Source: Stomoxys calcitrans (lineage: Eukaryota; Arthropoda; Insecta; Diptera; Muscidae). Taken from it: a stretch of 64,000 nt of DNA. The notes under the pieces were generated by a model that searched no databases, had not been told where the DNA came from, and saw nothing but the letters and a program-made list of their open reading frames with translations. The position numbers were made by a program, and so were the translations under genes. The stretch is taken from the NCBI RefSeq assembly GCF_963082655.1, contig NC_081553.1, positions 157,953,441 through 158,017,440 of the forward strand, in the 5' to 3' direction. Every line of letters begins with the position of its first letter. The stretch's first letter is position 1. Shown in pieces: positions 55,376 through 64,000 of this stretch.

Positions 55376-55593
55376 TGTTAATACCGTCAAACCTGGCCGG
55401 CTGTTAACAGCTTTTCGTGTGAGACCAACTTTTTATATCCGCCTTGGTTAGGCATATGTCTGCATTTTTTACGACAACGAAAATTTCATTTAAGGTGGGT
55501 GAAATGCACCTTAAATTAAAAATTACTTTACTAACAATAAATAGTATTAATCGAGACAAATAATAACAACAATAAAACCACCAATATTAACGA

Positions 55594-56017
55594 TTAAAGC
55601 TGGGTATGCACCTCTTGCGAAATTTTCGTTTGCAGCCAAGACATTTATGTCGCCGCTGCAAAATACAATAATTGTGTAGAATACAAGTTGGCGACAAACA
55701 TCGATTTATAATTTTGGACTAATCTTAATCATTTTTGGCTTATAAAGTACATATGCGTTGTAATTACTCGTTTTTATTGCCAAACAACTTCATTTCATAT
55801 TGCATGGAGCTATTAAAACATACATTTTCATCGTACTTGCAAGAAAATATTCACCAATGCCTATTATGTCACCCTGCTACGCAAAGAAAATTTCATTTGA
55901 GCTGCGTATCTATAAACGAAATTTTCTAACGGTCACGGTATCGGTAACGACACTTAGGATACGTCAGTACATTTCTTATGGCAAAAAAATTTCGTCAGAG
56001 GTGCATACTGCACTTAA
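55594..56017 (+). mobile_element. Alpha MITE, complete copy E, flanked by TTAA
   Basis: TTAA at 55594 and 56014 bound 416 bp with inverted ends AGCTGGGTATGCACCTC and reversed GTGCAGTATGCACCTC. Interior landmarks: GACATTTATGTCGCC, ATCGATTTATAATTTTGG, TTCATTTCATATTGCATGGA, ATGTCACCCTGCTACGCA, GAGCTGCGTATC. TTAA flanks are the hallmark of piggyBac-type insertion, but the tips do not match any piggyBac consensus I can cite. The frames inside on the plus strand carry no domain. Confidence 0.85.
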
Positions 56018-56040
56018 AGAAAAAAAAAATGTGATAATAA

Positions 56041-56158
56041 AACCCCGTTTTCACTGCTTTTAAATCCGTATTTAATGGCTCGATCATCTGTTTTCCCTTT
56101 ATAAAATCAGCTGGCGAGAGCCTTAAATCCGGATTTAATGAGCAGTATAAACGGGGTT
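56041..56158. mobile_element. Epsilon fold-back MITE (118 bp)
   Basis: About 35 bp at each end are inverted: AACCCCGTTTTCACTGCTTT on the left, and AACCCCGTTTATACTGCTCA reversed from the right, both running on to TTAAATCCG(T/G)ATTTAA. TAA lies immediately outside both ends, compatible with a 3-bp Harbinger-type target. It follows the alpha copy by 24 bp. A decayed copy is at 48018. Confidence 0.8.
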
Positions 56159-56160
56159 TA

Positions 56161-56275
56161 ACAAATAACTTACATTAACCACCTATTATCAGTATATTCC
56201 GGCGATTGCCTACAATAGTAAACGTAGTATTTTAAAATAACTGATTCAAAAGCAATATATTGGTGCACAGTAATG
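56161..56275 (+). repeat. Scaffold repeat remnant
   Basis: CACCTATTATCAGTATATTC, GATTGCCTACAATAGTAAAC and GATTCAAAAGCAATATATTG are the middle of the late-type unit (compare 54770-54830). The core itself is missing, replaced by the epsilon insertion. Confidence 0.65.
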
Positions 56276-56329
56276 TACGATCAGATCATGTTAAATACAT
56301 TCATATTGTTCACACCGCGGGCCAAAGGT

Positions 56330-57250
56330 GGACCAACACGACAAATTAGTTTAGCTAATATACACATATATATATGTACTCGAGTGTGTGAACATTCCGC
56401 TGCGCTCGTTCCCTTCTGCTCCCTTCATAATTGAGTTTATTTTGTCTCGTTCCTCCCCTAGACTGCTCTCTTTGGTGGTTGAACATAGATCCCACACTTG
56501 TGGGTTCTATTGCTCGCTCTCTTTTTGGGAATCTTTAAAATTGATGAAGGTCAGTATAGAAATTATTAAGAAAAGCAGAAGGGACAGAGACAGTCGTGTG
56601 CTACAGTAACCTTTTTGGACAACATACAACCTAAAGCCATCAAACTCCCTGCTGAAATAAAAGAACCCCATTTGAATTTGTTGGGGACAAAATTAATAGT
56701 GTGTGTTTTTAAAAAGTAAGTGCGAAAGTGCAGTTATCATCCGGTGGCGTTGTTAAGGCAGGTTTCTGGCCAGTAAGCTGCCCCGTCACAATCTCATTCA
56801 GAGGTAAACACACATATTATTTTGAAACACACAATGTGCGCCAGAGAAATTTACTTATTTGAAAAAATCCCGAGCGATAAGTTGGCGGGAGGGGGATGAG
56901 CCGCATCCGGTGGGGAAGTCCCCATGTTTGTTTCTCTCTACAGTCAATTGCCATAATGTTGTGGTCTAGGGAGCCTCAAATTTGTGATTGGGAAGTCCCC
57001 AAGTTTGTTTCTCTCTCCCTTCAATTGCCATAATGCTGTGGTCAGCGTCGAGAGCTTCTTTTCTTACGGTCGTAATAGTTTTTTTCCAGTGACGAGGCTA
57101 ACTTTAATATTTCCGCCTGCGTCACCAATCAAAACATGCGTTATTGGAATGGTATAAATCCACGAGAACTTCACCACTTCATTGTGAACTTCAGATTGAA
57201 TTTGAACGAGTTACTGTCATTGTGAACGAGTTACTGTCGGGTGTGCGATG
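56330..57250. other. GC-richer region with a 77-bp-spaced direct repeat
   Basis: GGGAAGTCCCCA(T/A)GTTTG, TTCTCTCT and CAATTGCCATAATG(T/C)TGTGG occur at 56913 and again at 56990. Upstream, GCTGAAATAAAAGAACCCC and TTTGTTGGGGACAAAAT resemble an LTR/leader junction, but no LTR pair or coding region follows. Unexplained. Confidence 0.35.
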
Positions 57251-57750
57251 TTAGTTTTAGGAATAATTGGTCCTTATTTTTTTGAAGGAGATGAACGCGC
57301 ATAGCACATCTTAAAAATAGCATTCGCGACATAATTGCTAACATACCAATTGATATGCTGCAAAGAGTGGACACGAATTTCAAAAATCAACTCAATCAGT
57401 GTATGCACAATGAGGGTCGCTATTTAACCTTGTCACTTCACAGACTGCATGAAAAAATCGGGCAACTGAAGTACTTTCGTTTTTTTTTTACTTTGAGCCA
57501 GTTTCTCCCGACCTCTCACTGAGACTCTCCACTGGATATCTGATTGCCCGCGACTGCAGTTACAACTACTTCTACGGAGCATTCCACTATGCACAGCACA
57601 AAAAACAGTAGTTTTACACATATATGAACCTTATCTGGAAAGACCATATACGACCAAGAGGTCTTCCTAATATCGTAAATGTGGCACAGATTAGATTCAT
57701 ACATGTTGGCATTCCTCGTTTTGTTCTTTGGTAAATAAAAAAATTAATTA
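57251..57750. other. Unassigned interval with an RTE-leader scrap
   Basis: CTCACTGAGACTCTCC at 57517 matches the RTE 5' leader near 40709. TTGCCCGCGACTGC near 57545 resembles 42790. The rest shows no gene. Confidence 0.35.
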
Positions 57751-57900
57751 ATCATGCGTGAGTCATGTGATTCGTGAGTGAGATCCAAATCCTATCACGT
57801 GATCGCGCGTGGCCGTGATTGATTTAAAATTATTGGTGCGTGAGTGAGTGAAATCATGCACACGACACTAATCACTCACGAATGAAGAGAAAATCACGAC
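57751..57900 (+). mobile_element. Zeta palindromic element, copy 1
   Basis: CATGTGATTCGTGAGTGAGA, TCCAAATCCTATCACGTGAT, GTGGCCGTGATTGATTTAAA, then GCACACGACACTAATCACTC with an inverted ATTCGTGAGTGA near the right end. It matches 62085-62215 in inverse orientation. Confidence 0.65.
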
Positions 57901-57901
57901 T

Positions 57902-58222
57902 AAAGCCTAGTACTGACTTCATTCGCAGCGAAAATGTCTATTAAATTATTGCGAAATTCGACGGATTCTATTTTTTTGCCAGAACACAAACAAAAGTCAA
58001 ACAACAACACACAACAAAGACAAAACCATGGAAACAGAGTTGATTGATGGCCATTTCGTTAGAATTTAATTACATTGGAAATTAATTGAATTGAAATTTG
58101 TATTGGCGCAGCGACACGTCGCTTCTATTTTGCTTATAGAACTCAGTAGCACTTTTAGGAAATATGTTCGCATTTTCTTCGTCACCATTTTTTTATAATG
58201 AGTTTTGACAGTCTTTCGGGCA
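57902..58222. mobile_element. Delta MITE, copy 2, truncated
   Basis: AAAGCCTAGTACTGACTTCA start, AAAGTCAAACAACAACACAC, then TTCGCATTTTCTTCGTCACC and GAGTTTTGACAGTCTTTCGG, inverse to 49748-50067. The far terminus is lost near 58222. Confidence 0.7.
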
Positions 58223-58336
58223 AAATAAAAAAACAATCGTCCAAATATGGGTTGTTTATTTATTTTAAATCGGCTTTTTGTTTTGGGCTCTTTCAAGCCT
58301 GAAGTTATATGAGTTTGTCACGCCGCAGGCAAACTA

Positions 58337-58601
58337 TTGGGTTGTCCAAAAAGTAATTGCGGATTTTTTAAAAGAAAGTAAATGTATTTTTAATAAAACT
58401 TAGAATGAACTCAGGATTCAGTGAATCCTGGAATGAACTTTAATCAAATATACTTTTTTTACACTTTTTTTCTAAAGCAAGCTAAAAGTAACAGCTGATA
58501 ACTAACAGAAGAAAGAATGCAATTACAGAGTCACAAGCTATGAAAACATTTGTCAACGACGACTATATGAAAAATCCGCAATTACTTTTCGGGCAACCCA
58601 A
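58337..58601. mobile_element. Mariner-type MITE with a 28-bp internal insertion
   Basis: TTGGGTTGTCCAAAAAGTAA to GGGCAACCCAA, flanked by TA at 58335 and 58602. Exactly 28 bp longer than the 8909 copy. The extra bases are a 19-bp palindrome at 58412-58430 plus a second copy of GAATGAACT (58403-58411 and 58431-58439). Confidence 0.9.
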
Positions 58602-58669
58602 TATGTCTCTTGACCACACATAGCATATATAACAACCAATGAATCCATTTAAACACATATATGAATTAG

Positions 58670-58870
58670 GAGAGTACAAATACAGCACATATAAAAGTGT
58701 GATACTTTAATTAGATTGTTGCATATTACATCATTTTCGAAAAGTTGGTTTGCCTGAAATTAAAATAAATAATTAAAATTTTGTTAGGTATTAAATATTT
58801 TATTTATTCTTATTATTTTTGACAATTACAATATGACCAGTATTTTAAAATAACTTATGGGCCTTTTATA
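58670..58870 (+). repeat. Scaffold repeat, unit 13
   Basis: Core GTGTGATACTTTAATTAG at 58697, GGTTTGCCTGAAATTAAA near 58751, and TTTGACAATTACAATATGAC near 58818. Confidence 0.7.
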
Positions 58871-59258
58871 CGGCACATCATGATAGTATTCATCATGCGT
58901 ACGTGTTGATTACAGCTTTTGCAAAAACGGTACATCGATCATACATCTTTTCTTCGGTTTTATTTAATTCTCCATACTTATGAAAAAATTTAAATAATTT
59001 TGACTTTTCAGCCATAACTGATGGTTATGTGTACATGTGACGCAAACACCTTTGATTTCGCCAATACTATTACAATGACCATGCATCAGATTTGCCATGC
59101 AAACGGGCCATTAGTTCTAAGTTCCACTTTTCGACAGAACAACTGTTGTATCGCATAAGGGTTGGTACTCTGTTCGTATTTTCACGCGAACTATTAAACT
59201 CCCTTTTAAAAAATTAGAAATGCAAAATGTGTGAAAACTTAAATTGTTCTTTTTAGGC
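58871..59258. other. Spacer with a gamma-like left end
   Basis: 59158-59250 has GGTTGGTACTCTGTTCGTAT and CACGCGAACTATTAAACTCC, a gamma-type terminus without its partner. No other feature. Confidence 0.45.
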
Positions 59259-59517
59259 TTAAGGGTAATATGCACCTCTGGCCAATTTTTTTGTTACCAT
59301 AAGAATGCATTGACATATCCTTAGCGATGTATCGTTAACGTTGCCGAAATTTTCACTTGCAGGTACGCAGCTGAAATGAAACTTTTTTAATGAATATATA
59401 TGTTTTAATAGCTTTATAAGCCAAAAATGATTACAAATCGAGCAACAATTTTCCAGTGGAGATATTAATGTCTTGGCTGCTACCAAAAATTTTGTTTGAG
59501 GTGCGTACTTCATTTAA
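59259..59517 (-). mobile_element. Alpha MITE copy F, internally deleted, flanked by TTAA
   Basis: TTAA at 59259 and 59514. Ends GGGTAATATGCACCTCTGG and GAGGTGCGTACTTCAT. The interior CACTTGCAGGTACGCAGCTG is present, but about 160 bp of the middle are deleted. The second TTAA-bounded copy supports the target-site inference. Confidence 0.8.
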
Positions 59518-59965
59518 GATATAACAGTCACAAAAACGAATCCCCCGACTTAACGTCTTGAGATTCTGGAGTGCGCATTGTTTTAAAGATTCGGCTAAAA
59601 TTTTGCATGTCAAGTTCTGTTATTATTTTGCATGTCCAGTTCTGTTATCAAATATTCCAGAAGGCTATTATAAGAAGATGATATGTTCATGGGCATAATT
59701 TGCATTTGCATATATTAAATATAATTTTTTCATGGTAAATAAATCGATTTTTCAAATTATGATACATATTTAATTAAATGGTAATCAATCTGCATTTTTT
59801 TTCATCGGTTGATTTTGATACACCAAGCGAATGATGCGTCTTCATTTAAGTGAGAATTTATTAGAATTTGATAAGATAATATAATAGTATTTTTCTTTGA
59901 ATGAGTCAACGACAATTGCATATAGCAAAATAAGGAAAAATACTAAAGAAAAATAAGTAAGTTAT
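59518..59965. other. AT-rich spacer
   Basis: TGCATGTC(A/C)AGTTCTGTTAT occurs twice (about 59606 and 59628), a 22-bp local duplication. Nothing else recognised. Confidence 0.4.
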
Positions 59966-60060
59966 AAATAAAAGTGTGATACTTTAAAAATATTGTTGCC
60001 TTTTACATTCATCTTCATTTAAATTAATAAAAAAAAGGTAGAATCTCAAGAATTCAAATC
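59966..60060 (+). repeat. Scaffold repeat, unit 14 (5' part)
   Basis: AAAGTGTGATACTTTAAAAA with core at 59974, ATTGTTGCCTTTTACATTC; interrupted after about 80 bp by a mini-me-like fragment. Confidence 0.65.
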
Positions 60061-60185
60061 AAAGACTCGTAGGTTTATATAAGAACTATATCAGGTTATA
60101 AACTGATTTAGACGGAAATTGCAATGAAGCTTCGGCCAAATCGGATAAAAATTGTACCCTCTTCACCCATAGAAAAAGGATGGTA
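60061..60185 (+). repeat. Mini-me-like fragment
   Basis: AGGTTTATATAAGAACTATA, CAGGTTATAAACTGATTTAG and GGCCAAATCGGATAAAAATT are body phrases of the family. Confidence 0.55.
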
Positions 60186-60202
60186 TTATTTTATTCGCGT
60201 TA

Positions 60203-60320
60203 AGGCTGAGTATGCACCTCAAGCGAAATTTTCGGTTGTAGCCAAAATATATATGTGTGCACTGAAAAAGAGTTGTGTAGAATACAAGATGGCGACAAAC
60301 TTCGATTTATAATTTTGGCC
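60203..60320 (+). mobile_element. Alpha MITE, left-end fragment G
   Basis: TTAAGGCTGAGTATGCACCT, AAGCGAAATTTTCGG, GTGTAGAATACAAGATGGCG and AACTTCGATTTATAATTTTG. Confidence 0.75.
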
Positions 60321-60517
60321 GAATTTTATTTATTTGCTCAAATATTAGCCAAGCACTAAGACCTTATTGTCTAATGGACTATATTTAAGATAAAATATTA
60401 TAAACATTTTTTCCTGAAGTATAAATATATAATAATGAATGTATGACTACTCAGTTAAGACAACTTCAATGAAAAATAAATAATAATATTTAATAATAAA
60501 TAACAAGGACATTTAAC

Positions 60518-60655
60518 AAACAAAACATTTATGTCGCCACTGAAAACTAGTTGTGTAGAATACAAGATAGCGACAACTATCGATTTTTAATTTTGCCCGA
60601 TTTTTAATCATTTTTAGCTAACAAAGTACATATGTACTGAAATTAACCGTGAAAT
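60518..60655 (+). mobile_element. Alpha MITE, internal fragment H
   Basis: AACATTTATGTCGCCACTGA, GTGTAGAATACAAGATAGCG, CGATTTTTAATCATTTTTAG and TACATATGTACTGAAATTAA. Confidence 0.7.
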
Positions 60656-60659
60656 TCGC

Positions 60660-60890
60660 CTTTGCGGTTTTCATTCAATTAAACTGTAAACAGATATATG
60701 TGTGATATTTTAATTGTAAGTTTTGTTATTACATCCCATTCAAAAACATAGCTTAGATCTAAAACGAAAGACACAATCCAATATAAAATATATTAGTAAA
60801 TAATTTGGGTATTATGTACAAGTCCGCATGACTTATTTAATCGAAAAATAAAATATGACCAAATTTGTTTATTATGAACAGTGCAGAACG
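60660..60890 (+). repeat. Scaffold repeat, unit 15
   Basis: Core GTGTGATATTTTAATTGTAA at 60700, ATTACATCCCATTCAAAAAC, and AAATATGACCAAATTTG near 60861. Confidence 0.65.
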
Positions 60891-61334
60891 ATCATTCAAC
60901 TTTGGGGTCAAGGAAGTGTAAGGCAGACGACTCGAAAACTTATTGAGCGAGGAGGTACTGTAAATCCAGAAAGATAATGAGAGACTAATACGATGAATAT
61001 TTGGATGCGGTTCAAGAGTCTAAAATAGCAAAAGGAAAATGTTGTTCTGAGTGTTGTAAAGTTCGCAAAGGTCGGGCCAGGGTTATAACCGCTAAAAATA
61101 ATAATAACACGTTAAAAATAAATTCCGTAGTTGTTTATTTATTTGTTTTCTGTTCAATATGGACACTGATTAAAAAAAGGGCGGTACGTCGCCAATACCT
61201 GCTGATAATTTTTTATTCACATTATTGGCAAACGTACTCAATACCATTTGGTATTAATTCATATACCGAAGTAGACTATTAGGAATTGACTGCCAATCAC
61301 GGCAAACGTTTTTTTAGCTTTGTACTTAAAATAA
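60891..61334. other. Unassigned interval with a 93-codon frame
   Basis: The plus frame 61001-61282 (SECCKVRKGRARVITAKNNN) has no named domain. Just upstream a broken frame reads QLWGQGSVRQTTRKLIERGG, vaguely like a transposase helix-turn-helix, which is too weak to call. Confidence 0.3.
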
Positions 61335-61560
61335 TCGGTTTTAGCCAAAACATTTATGTCTCCACTGGAAAATAGTTTTGAAAACTACAAGAAGCAATAA
61401 ACATCAATTTATTATTTTGACCGATTTTTAATAATCATTGGCTTATAATGTACATATGTTCTGATATTAACCGTTTTTATTTTGCAGTCAAGTTATGCCT
61501 GCACTGGAAAACAGTTGTGTAGACTACACCGAAAGAATAATCGATACAACACCGTGAATA
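61335..61560 (+). mobile_element. Alpha MITE fragments I, partly duplicated
   Basis: CAAAACATTTATGTCTCCAC to ATTAACCGTTTTTATTTTGC, followed by a second CACTGGAAAACAGTTGTGTA segment near 61504. This suggests one alpha inserted in, or recombined with, another. Confidence 0.65.
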
Positions 61561-61751
61561 AATACCAAAACAATACCGTATGGTATTTGTAATGCTTTAT
61601 ATCAGTGTTGGACACATGTGCTAGTGTGGAAAATATTCCACCCCCTTGAGCTTATGTTCTTGTGCATGTTCACAAATATGTGCAATAGCGTGAGTGAACT
61701 TTCCCGCCACTGCTTTACTTCATCCAAACCATACGGTATTGTTTTAGTATT
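61561..61751. mobile_element. Short inverted-repeat element iota (191 bp)
   Basis: Left AATACCAAAACAATACCGTA and reversed right AATACTAAAACAATACCGTA match 19 of 20 and continue with TGGT. A related CAATACGGTATTGTTTTC segment is near 35211, inside scaffold unit 8. No coding capacity beyond a 73-codon chance frame. Confidence 0.7.
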
Positions 61752-61794
61752 GCGTTACTATGGTACCGTTGGTATATTTTTGTCGTTCGGTGTA

Positions 61795-62080
61795 CAAGAT
61801 GGTGACAAACATCTATTCATTATTTTGCCCGATTTTTAATAATAATTGTGAATGAGTACATATGTTGTGAAACTGACCTTTTAATTTTCTAAAAAAAAAA
61901 ATTACTTCATTTCGAATAAAGCTATCAAAACAAATATATTTACTCTTATTTGCAAGAAAGAATTGTCCTTGACAATGGACACCCTGTTACGCAAAGAAAC
62001 TTTCATTTGAGCTGCTTACCTGCAAGCTAAATTTCGGGTAACAGTATCGAAACCTATAATTTCGCTCAGGATAATGATAA
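61795..62080 (+). mobile_element. Alpha MITE, copy J
   Basis: GATGGTGACAAACATCTATT, ACACCCTGTTACGCAAAGAA and GAGCTGCTTACCTGCAAGC; ends near GCTCAGGATAA. Both termini missing. Confidence 0.75.
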
Positions 62081-62084
62081 TCGT

Positions 62085-62215
62085 GAAATTATTTTGAGTC
62101 GTTATCAGTGTCGTGAACACGATTTCAATCATGCAGAAATAATTTAAATTTCACAACGGCCATGCATCACGCGATTGGATTTGGATCTCACATACGAATC
62201 ACGTGATTTTTTAAT
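62085..62215 (-). mobile_element. Zeta palindromic element, copy 2
   Basis: Inverse of 57751: CATCACGCGATTGGATTTGG, ATCTCACATACGAATCACGT. It sits between two alpha fragments (J and K), so it may have inserted into one alpha copy. Confidence 0.65.
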
Positions 62216-62463
62216 AATTTTGATAATAAAGTGCATAAGTACTAAAATAAACCGTTTTTATTTGCAAATGACTTTATTTCATATTGCATGGACCTGTCAA
62301 AATATACATTTTCATTCGAAATCGCGAGAAAAAATTATGCAATGCCTATTATGTCACCCTGTTATCCAAAGAAAATTTCATTTGAGCTGCGTAAATTTCG
62401 CTAAGGATAAGAACTTATGACAACGAAAGTTTCACCAGAGGTGCATACTGCTCGCAAAGGGCA
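62216..62463 (+). mobile_element. Alpha MITE, copy K
   Basis: AAACCGTTTTTATTTGCAAA, TTCATATTGCATGGACCTGT, ATGTCACCCTGTTATCCAAA and CCAGAGGTGCATACTGCTCG. Confidence 0.75.
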
Positions 62464-63170
62464 ACTTAAACTTTAACAAATGCAAAATTTAACATGTCAT
62501 AAGTCAAACACATATGGAAACAAAATGTTCGCCTGAGGGGCGTGCCTTTAAATTGACAACTTTGTCATGCATGATGAATTTCAAGTGACATGCCATAAGA
62601 CAAGCACATATACGCTATAGCACCTTAAAATACATTGACATATCCTAAAATTGCTATCACATGATATGTGCTGTCACTTTCTGTGTCCAGAAGACTTTCA
62701 TTATATATGTCAAATAAGAATAGAGAATATGCAACTCTTTCGCTTTAATCGAAAGAGTTGCGTATTTATTCGAAAATCAATTTTTCATATATAATTTTTC
62801 GTACGTATAAGACAATGTGTACAGCTTTCAGAATTGCTATCTTTAAAATTACATAAAGCATAGTATTCTGTTCAGCTTTCGGAATTGTCTCGAAAATCTT
62901 TAAAAAAATATCATAATTTTTTAAAATATAATTTCCAAATTTTTTTTTTGTAGAAACTCAATCTTACTTTCATATTAAATTAGGATTAATATCTTTTAAG
63001 TGCCCCTTTTAATCCATTAGCTTAAAAATGCATTTATTAATTTTTTTATATGGAATTTGAGAGTTGGGGCTTTTTGCTGTTATTGTATTTTATTTAATAT
63101 ATAAAGATGAATTGTGCAACATTGTGTTAAACATAACATAAATTAATTGAATAAATTCAATACACTTATA
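62464..63170. other. AT-rich interval with a perfect-loop hairpin
   Basis: 62726-62742 and 62750-62766 form a 17-bp stem (AATATGCAACTCTTTCG with one G-T pair) and a 7-base loop CTTTAAT. CAGCTTTC(A/G)GAATTG occurs twice (62823 and 62874). Scraps of alpha (ACATTGACATATCCTAAA near 62632) are present. No gene. Confidence 0.5.
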
Positions 63171-64000
63171 GGGACATAGTTATTATTATCTCCGCTCGAT
63201 GTGCACGAAATTCGGTATGAAATGTTTTGTAACCCATCTGAAAGCCTCCGTTCATTTTCATCAAAACTTAAATATTGTAAATGGGACTAATCGGACCACA
63301 TAAACTGGATTTCCTCAGTCCCAATCATCATAAATCCGGAAACTGAATTTTGATCTTAAAACTGGACAAATTCAAAGGATTTCCCTTATATTTTGATTCT
63401 GGTAGCCGCCAGAAAGGATTTCCCTCTGTATATGTTACCGGAACGGAAGACGAAGGATCCCCATATTGACGAGTTAAATCAGAGAAATAAATAGTAATCC
63501 AAAATCTCAAATCAGATATCTAAATTTTGGATCAAATACTTAGAGGGGAGGCCCCACCCTAAAACATCCCCAACTGACATATATCGGTTTATATGTTGGA
63601 ATCAAATTAAATAAAAAAATAGGGAGCAATTGTCAGGGGATTTTCCCCACCCACAAAAACCTGGTGTCATATGGGACTGTTGATCTGAGCGGTAAAAAAT
63701 GTTCAAGACATTTGTAAAAGAGGGAATATGCTTTCAGGCATTTAAAGTTGACCACTTTCCACTTCTCTAAACTTTAAGGGGCTTTAACTAACGATCGACC
63801 AAAACGATTTGCATGATATAGGACTCTGGAGAAAGAACATGACGAGGTCTATAAAACGTGCATAATACATCGTATACCATTATGTAATATTTGCCTTGGT
63901 TATTTCAGTGTCTTCATTCCAAATTTCAGCCAAATCGCATAAAAAATGCGCAAAGTGAACCCTTATAATTGCCAAACCTGTGACTAATAAGCACATTCTT
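63171..64000. repeat. Diverged repeat body, end of window
   Basis: 63540-63680 (GGGGAGGCCCCACCCTAAAA, GTCAGGGGATTTTCCCCACC) is a diverged member of the array at 8262-8822. 63900-63965 (CCAAATTTCAGCCAAATCGC) has mini-me-like phrasing. Boundaries are not visible; the element may continue beyond the window. Confidence 0.45.

Noticed and set aside
60868..61282. A transposase with helix-turn-helix start followed by a 93-codon frame
   Set aside because: The helix-turn-helix similarity is short and interrupted, and the longer frame has no recognised domain.

Overview
The window looks like gene-poor, transposon-saturated DNA from a higher (calyptrate, probably muscid-like) fly. The evidence is AT-rich sequence, tRNA-derived SINEs with a perfect B box, a (GACG)n-containing mini-me-like retroposon, RTE and I/R1/LOA-type LINE relics, a BEL/Pao relic, TA-flanked mariner and Tc1 derivatives, and many short inverted-terminal-repeat elements. 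Species assignment is inference. I found no host protein-coding gene, no rRNA, no intact tRNA gene and no CRISPR array. Every recognisable coding stretch belongs to a broken mobile element; the longest open frame is an RTE reverse transcriptase on the minus strand near 37.5-39.0 kb.

The unifying structure is a degenerate repeat (here called the scaffold repeat). Its core, GTGTGATATTTTAATAATAA, and the blocks that follow it in fixed order (GCCTGAAAT, then AACAAAGTGACCAAATAC, then a 3' block) recur at about 61, 289, 18579, 22671, 23029, 30896, 34817, 35159, 44271, 50814, 51662, 54727, 58697, 59974 and 60700. All fifteen are on the plus strand. Adjacent units lie head to tail at about 230-360 bp. 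I read this as an old tandem array later split by mobile-element insertions; several elements sit demonstrably inside a unit.

Layout. 0-9 kb: scaffold units, SINE and LINE tails, a hAT-like relic with an RTE fragment inside, a 606-bp Tc1 fold-back element in a (TA)n tract, a 117-129-bp tandem array, and a mariner-type MITE. 9.09-18.47 kb: a 4.69-kb segment present twice in direct tandem with only a handful of differences; each copy carries a dead BEL/Pao fragment, two SINE pieces and a palindrome-rich AT block. 18.5-37 kb: scaffold units split by MITEs, three SINEs, a mini-me-like element with a 153-bp tandem array, LINE relics, a 1.47-kb inverted-repeat element and a second mini-me-like element. 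37.4-40.7 kb: a nearly full-length but frameshifted RTE LINE. 41-64 kb: LINE fragments, then a dense mosaic of short inverted-repeat families named here alpha (TTAA-flanked), beta, gamma, delta, epsilon and zeta, nested among scaffold units.

No functional pathway links the genes. The biological story is insertion history: an ancient array, waves of MITEs, then a recent tandem duplication. The Greek family names are labels for this report only and are not database names.
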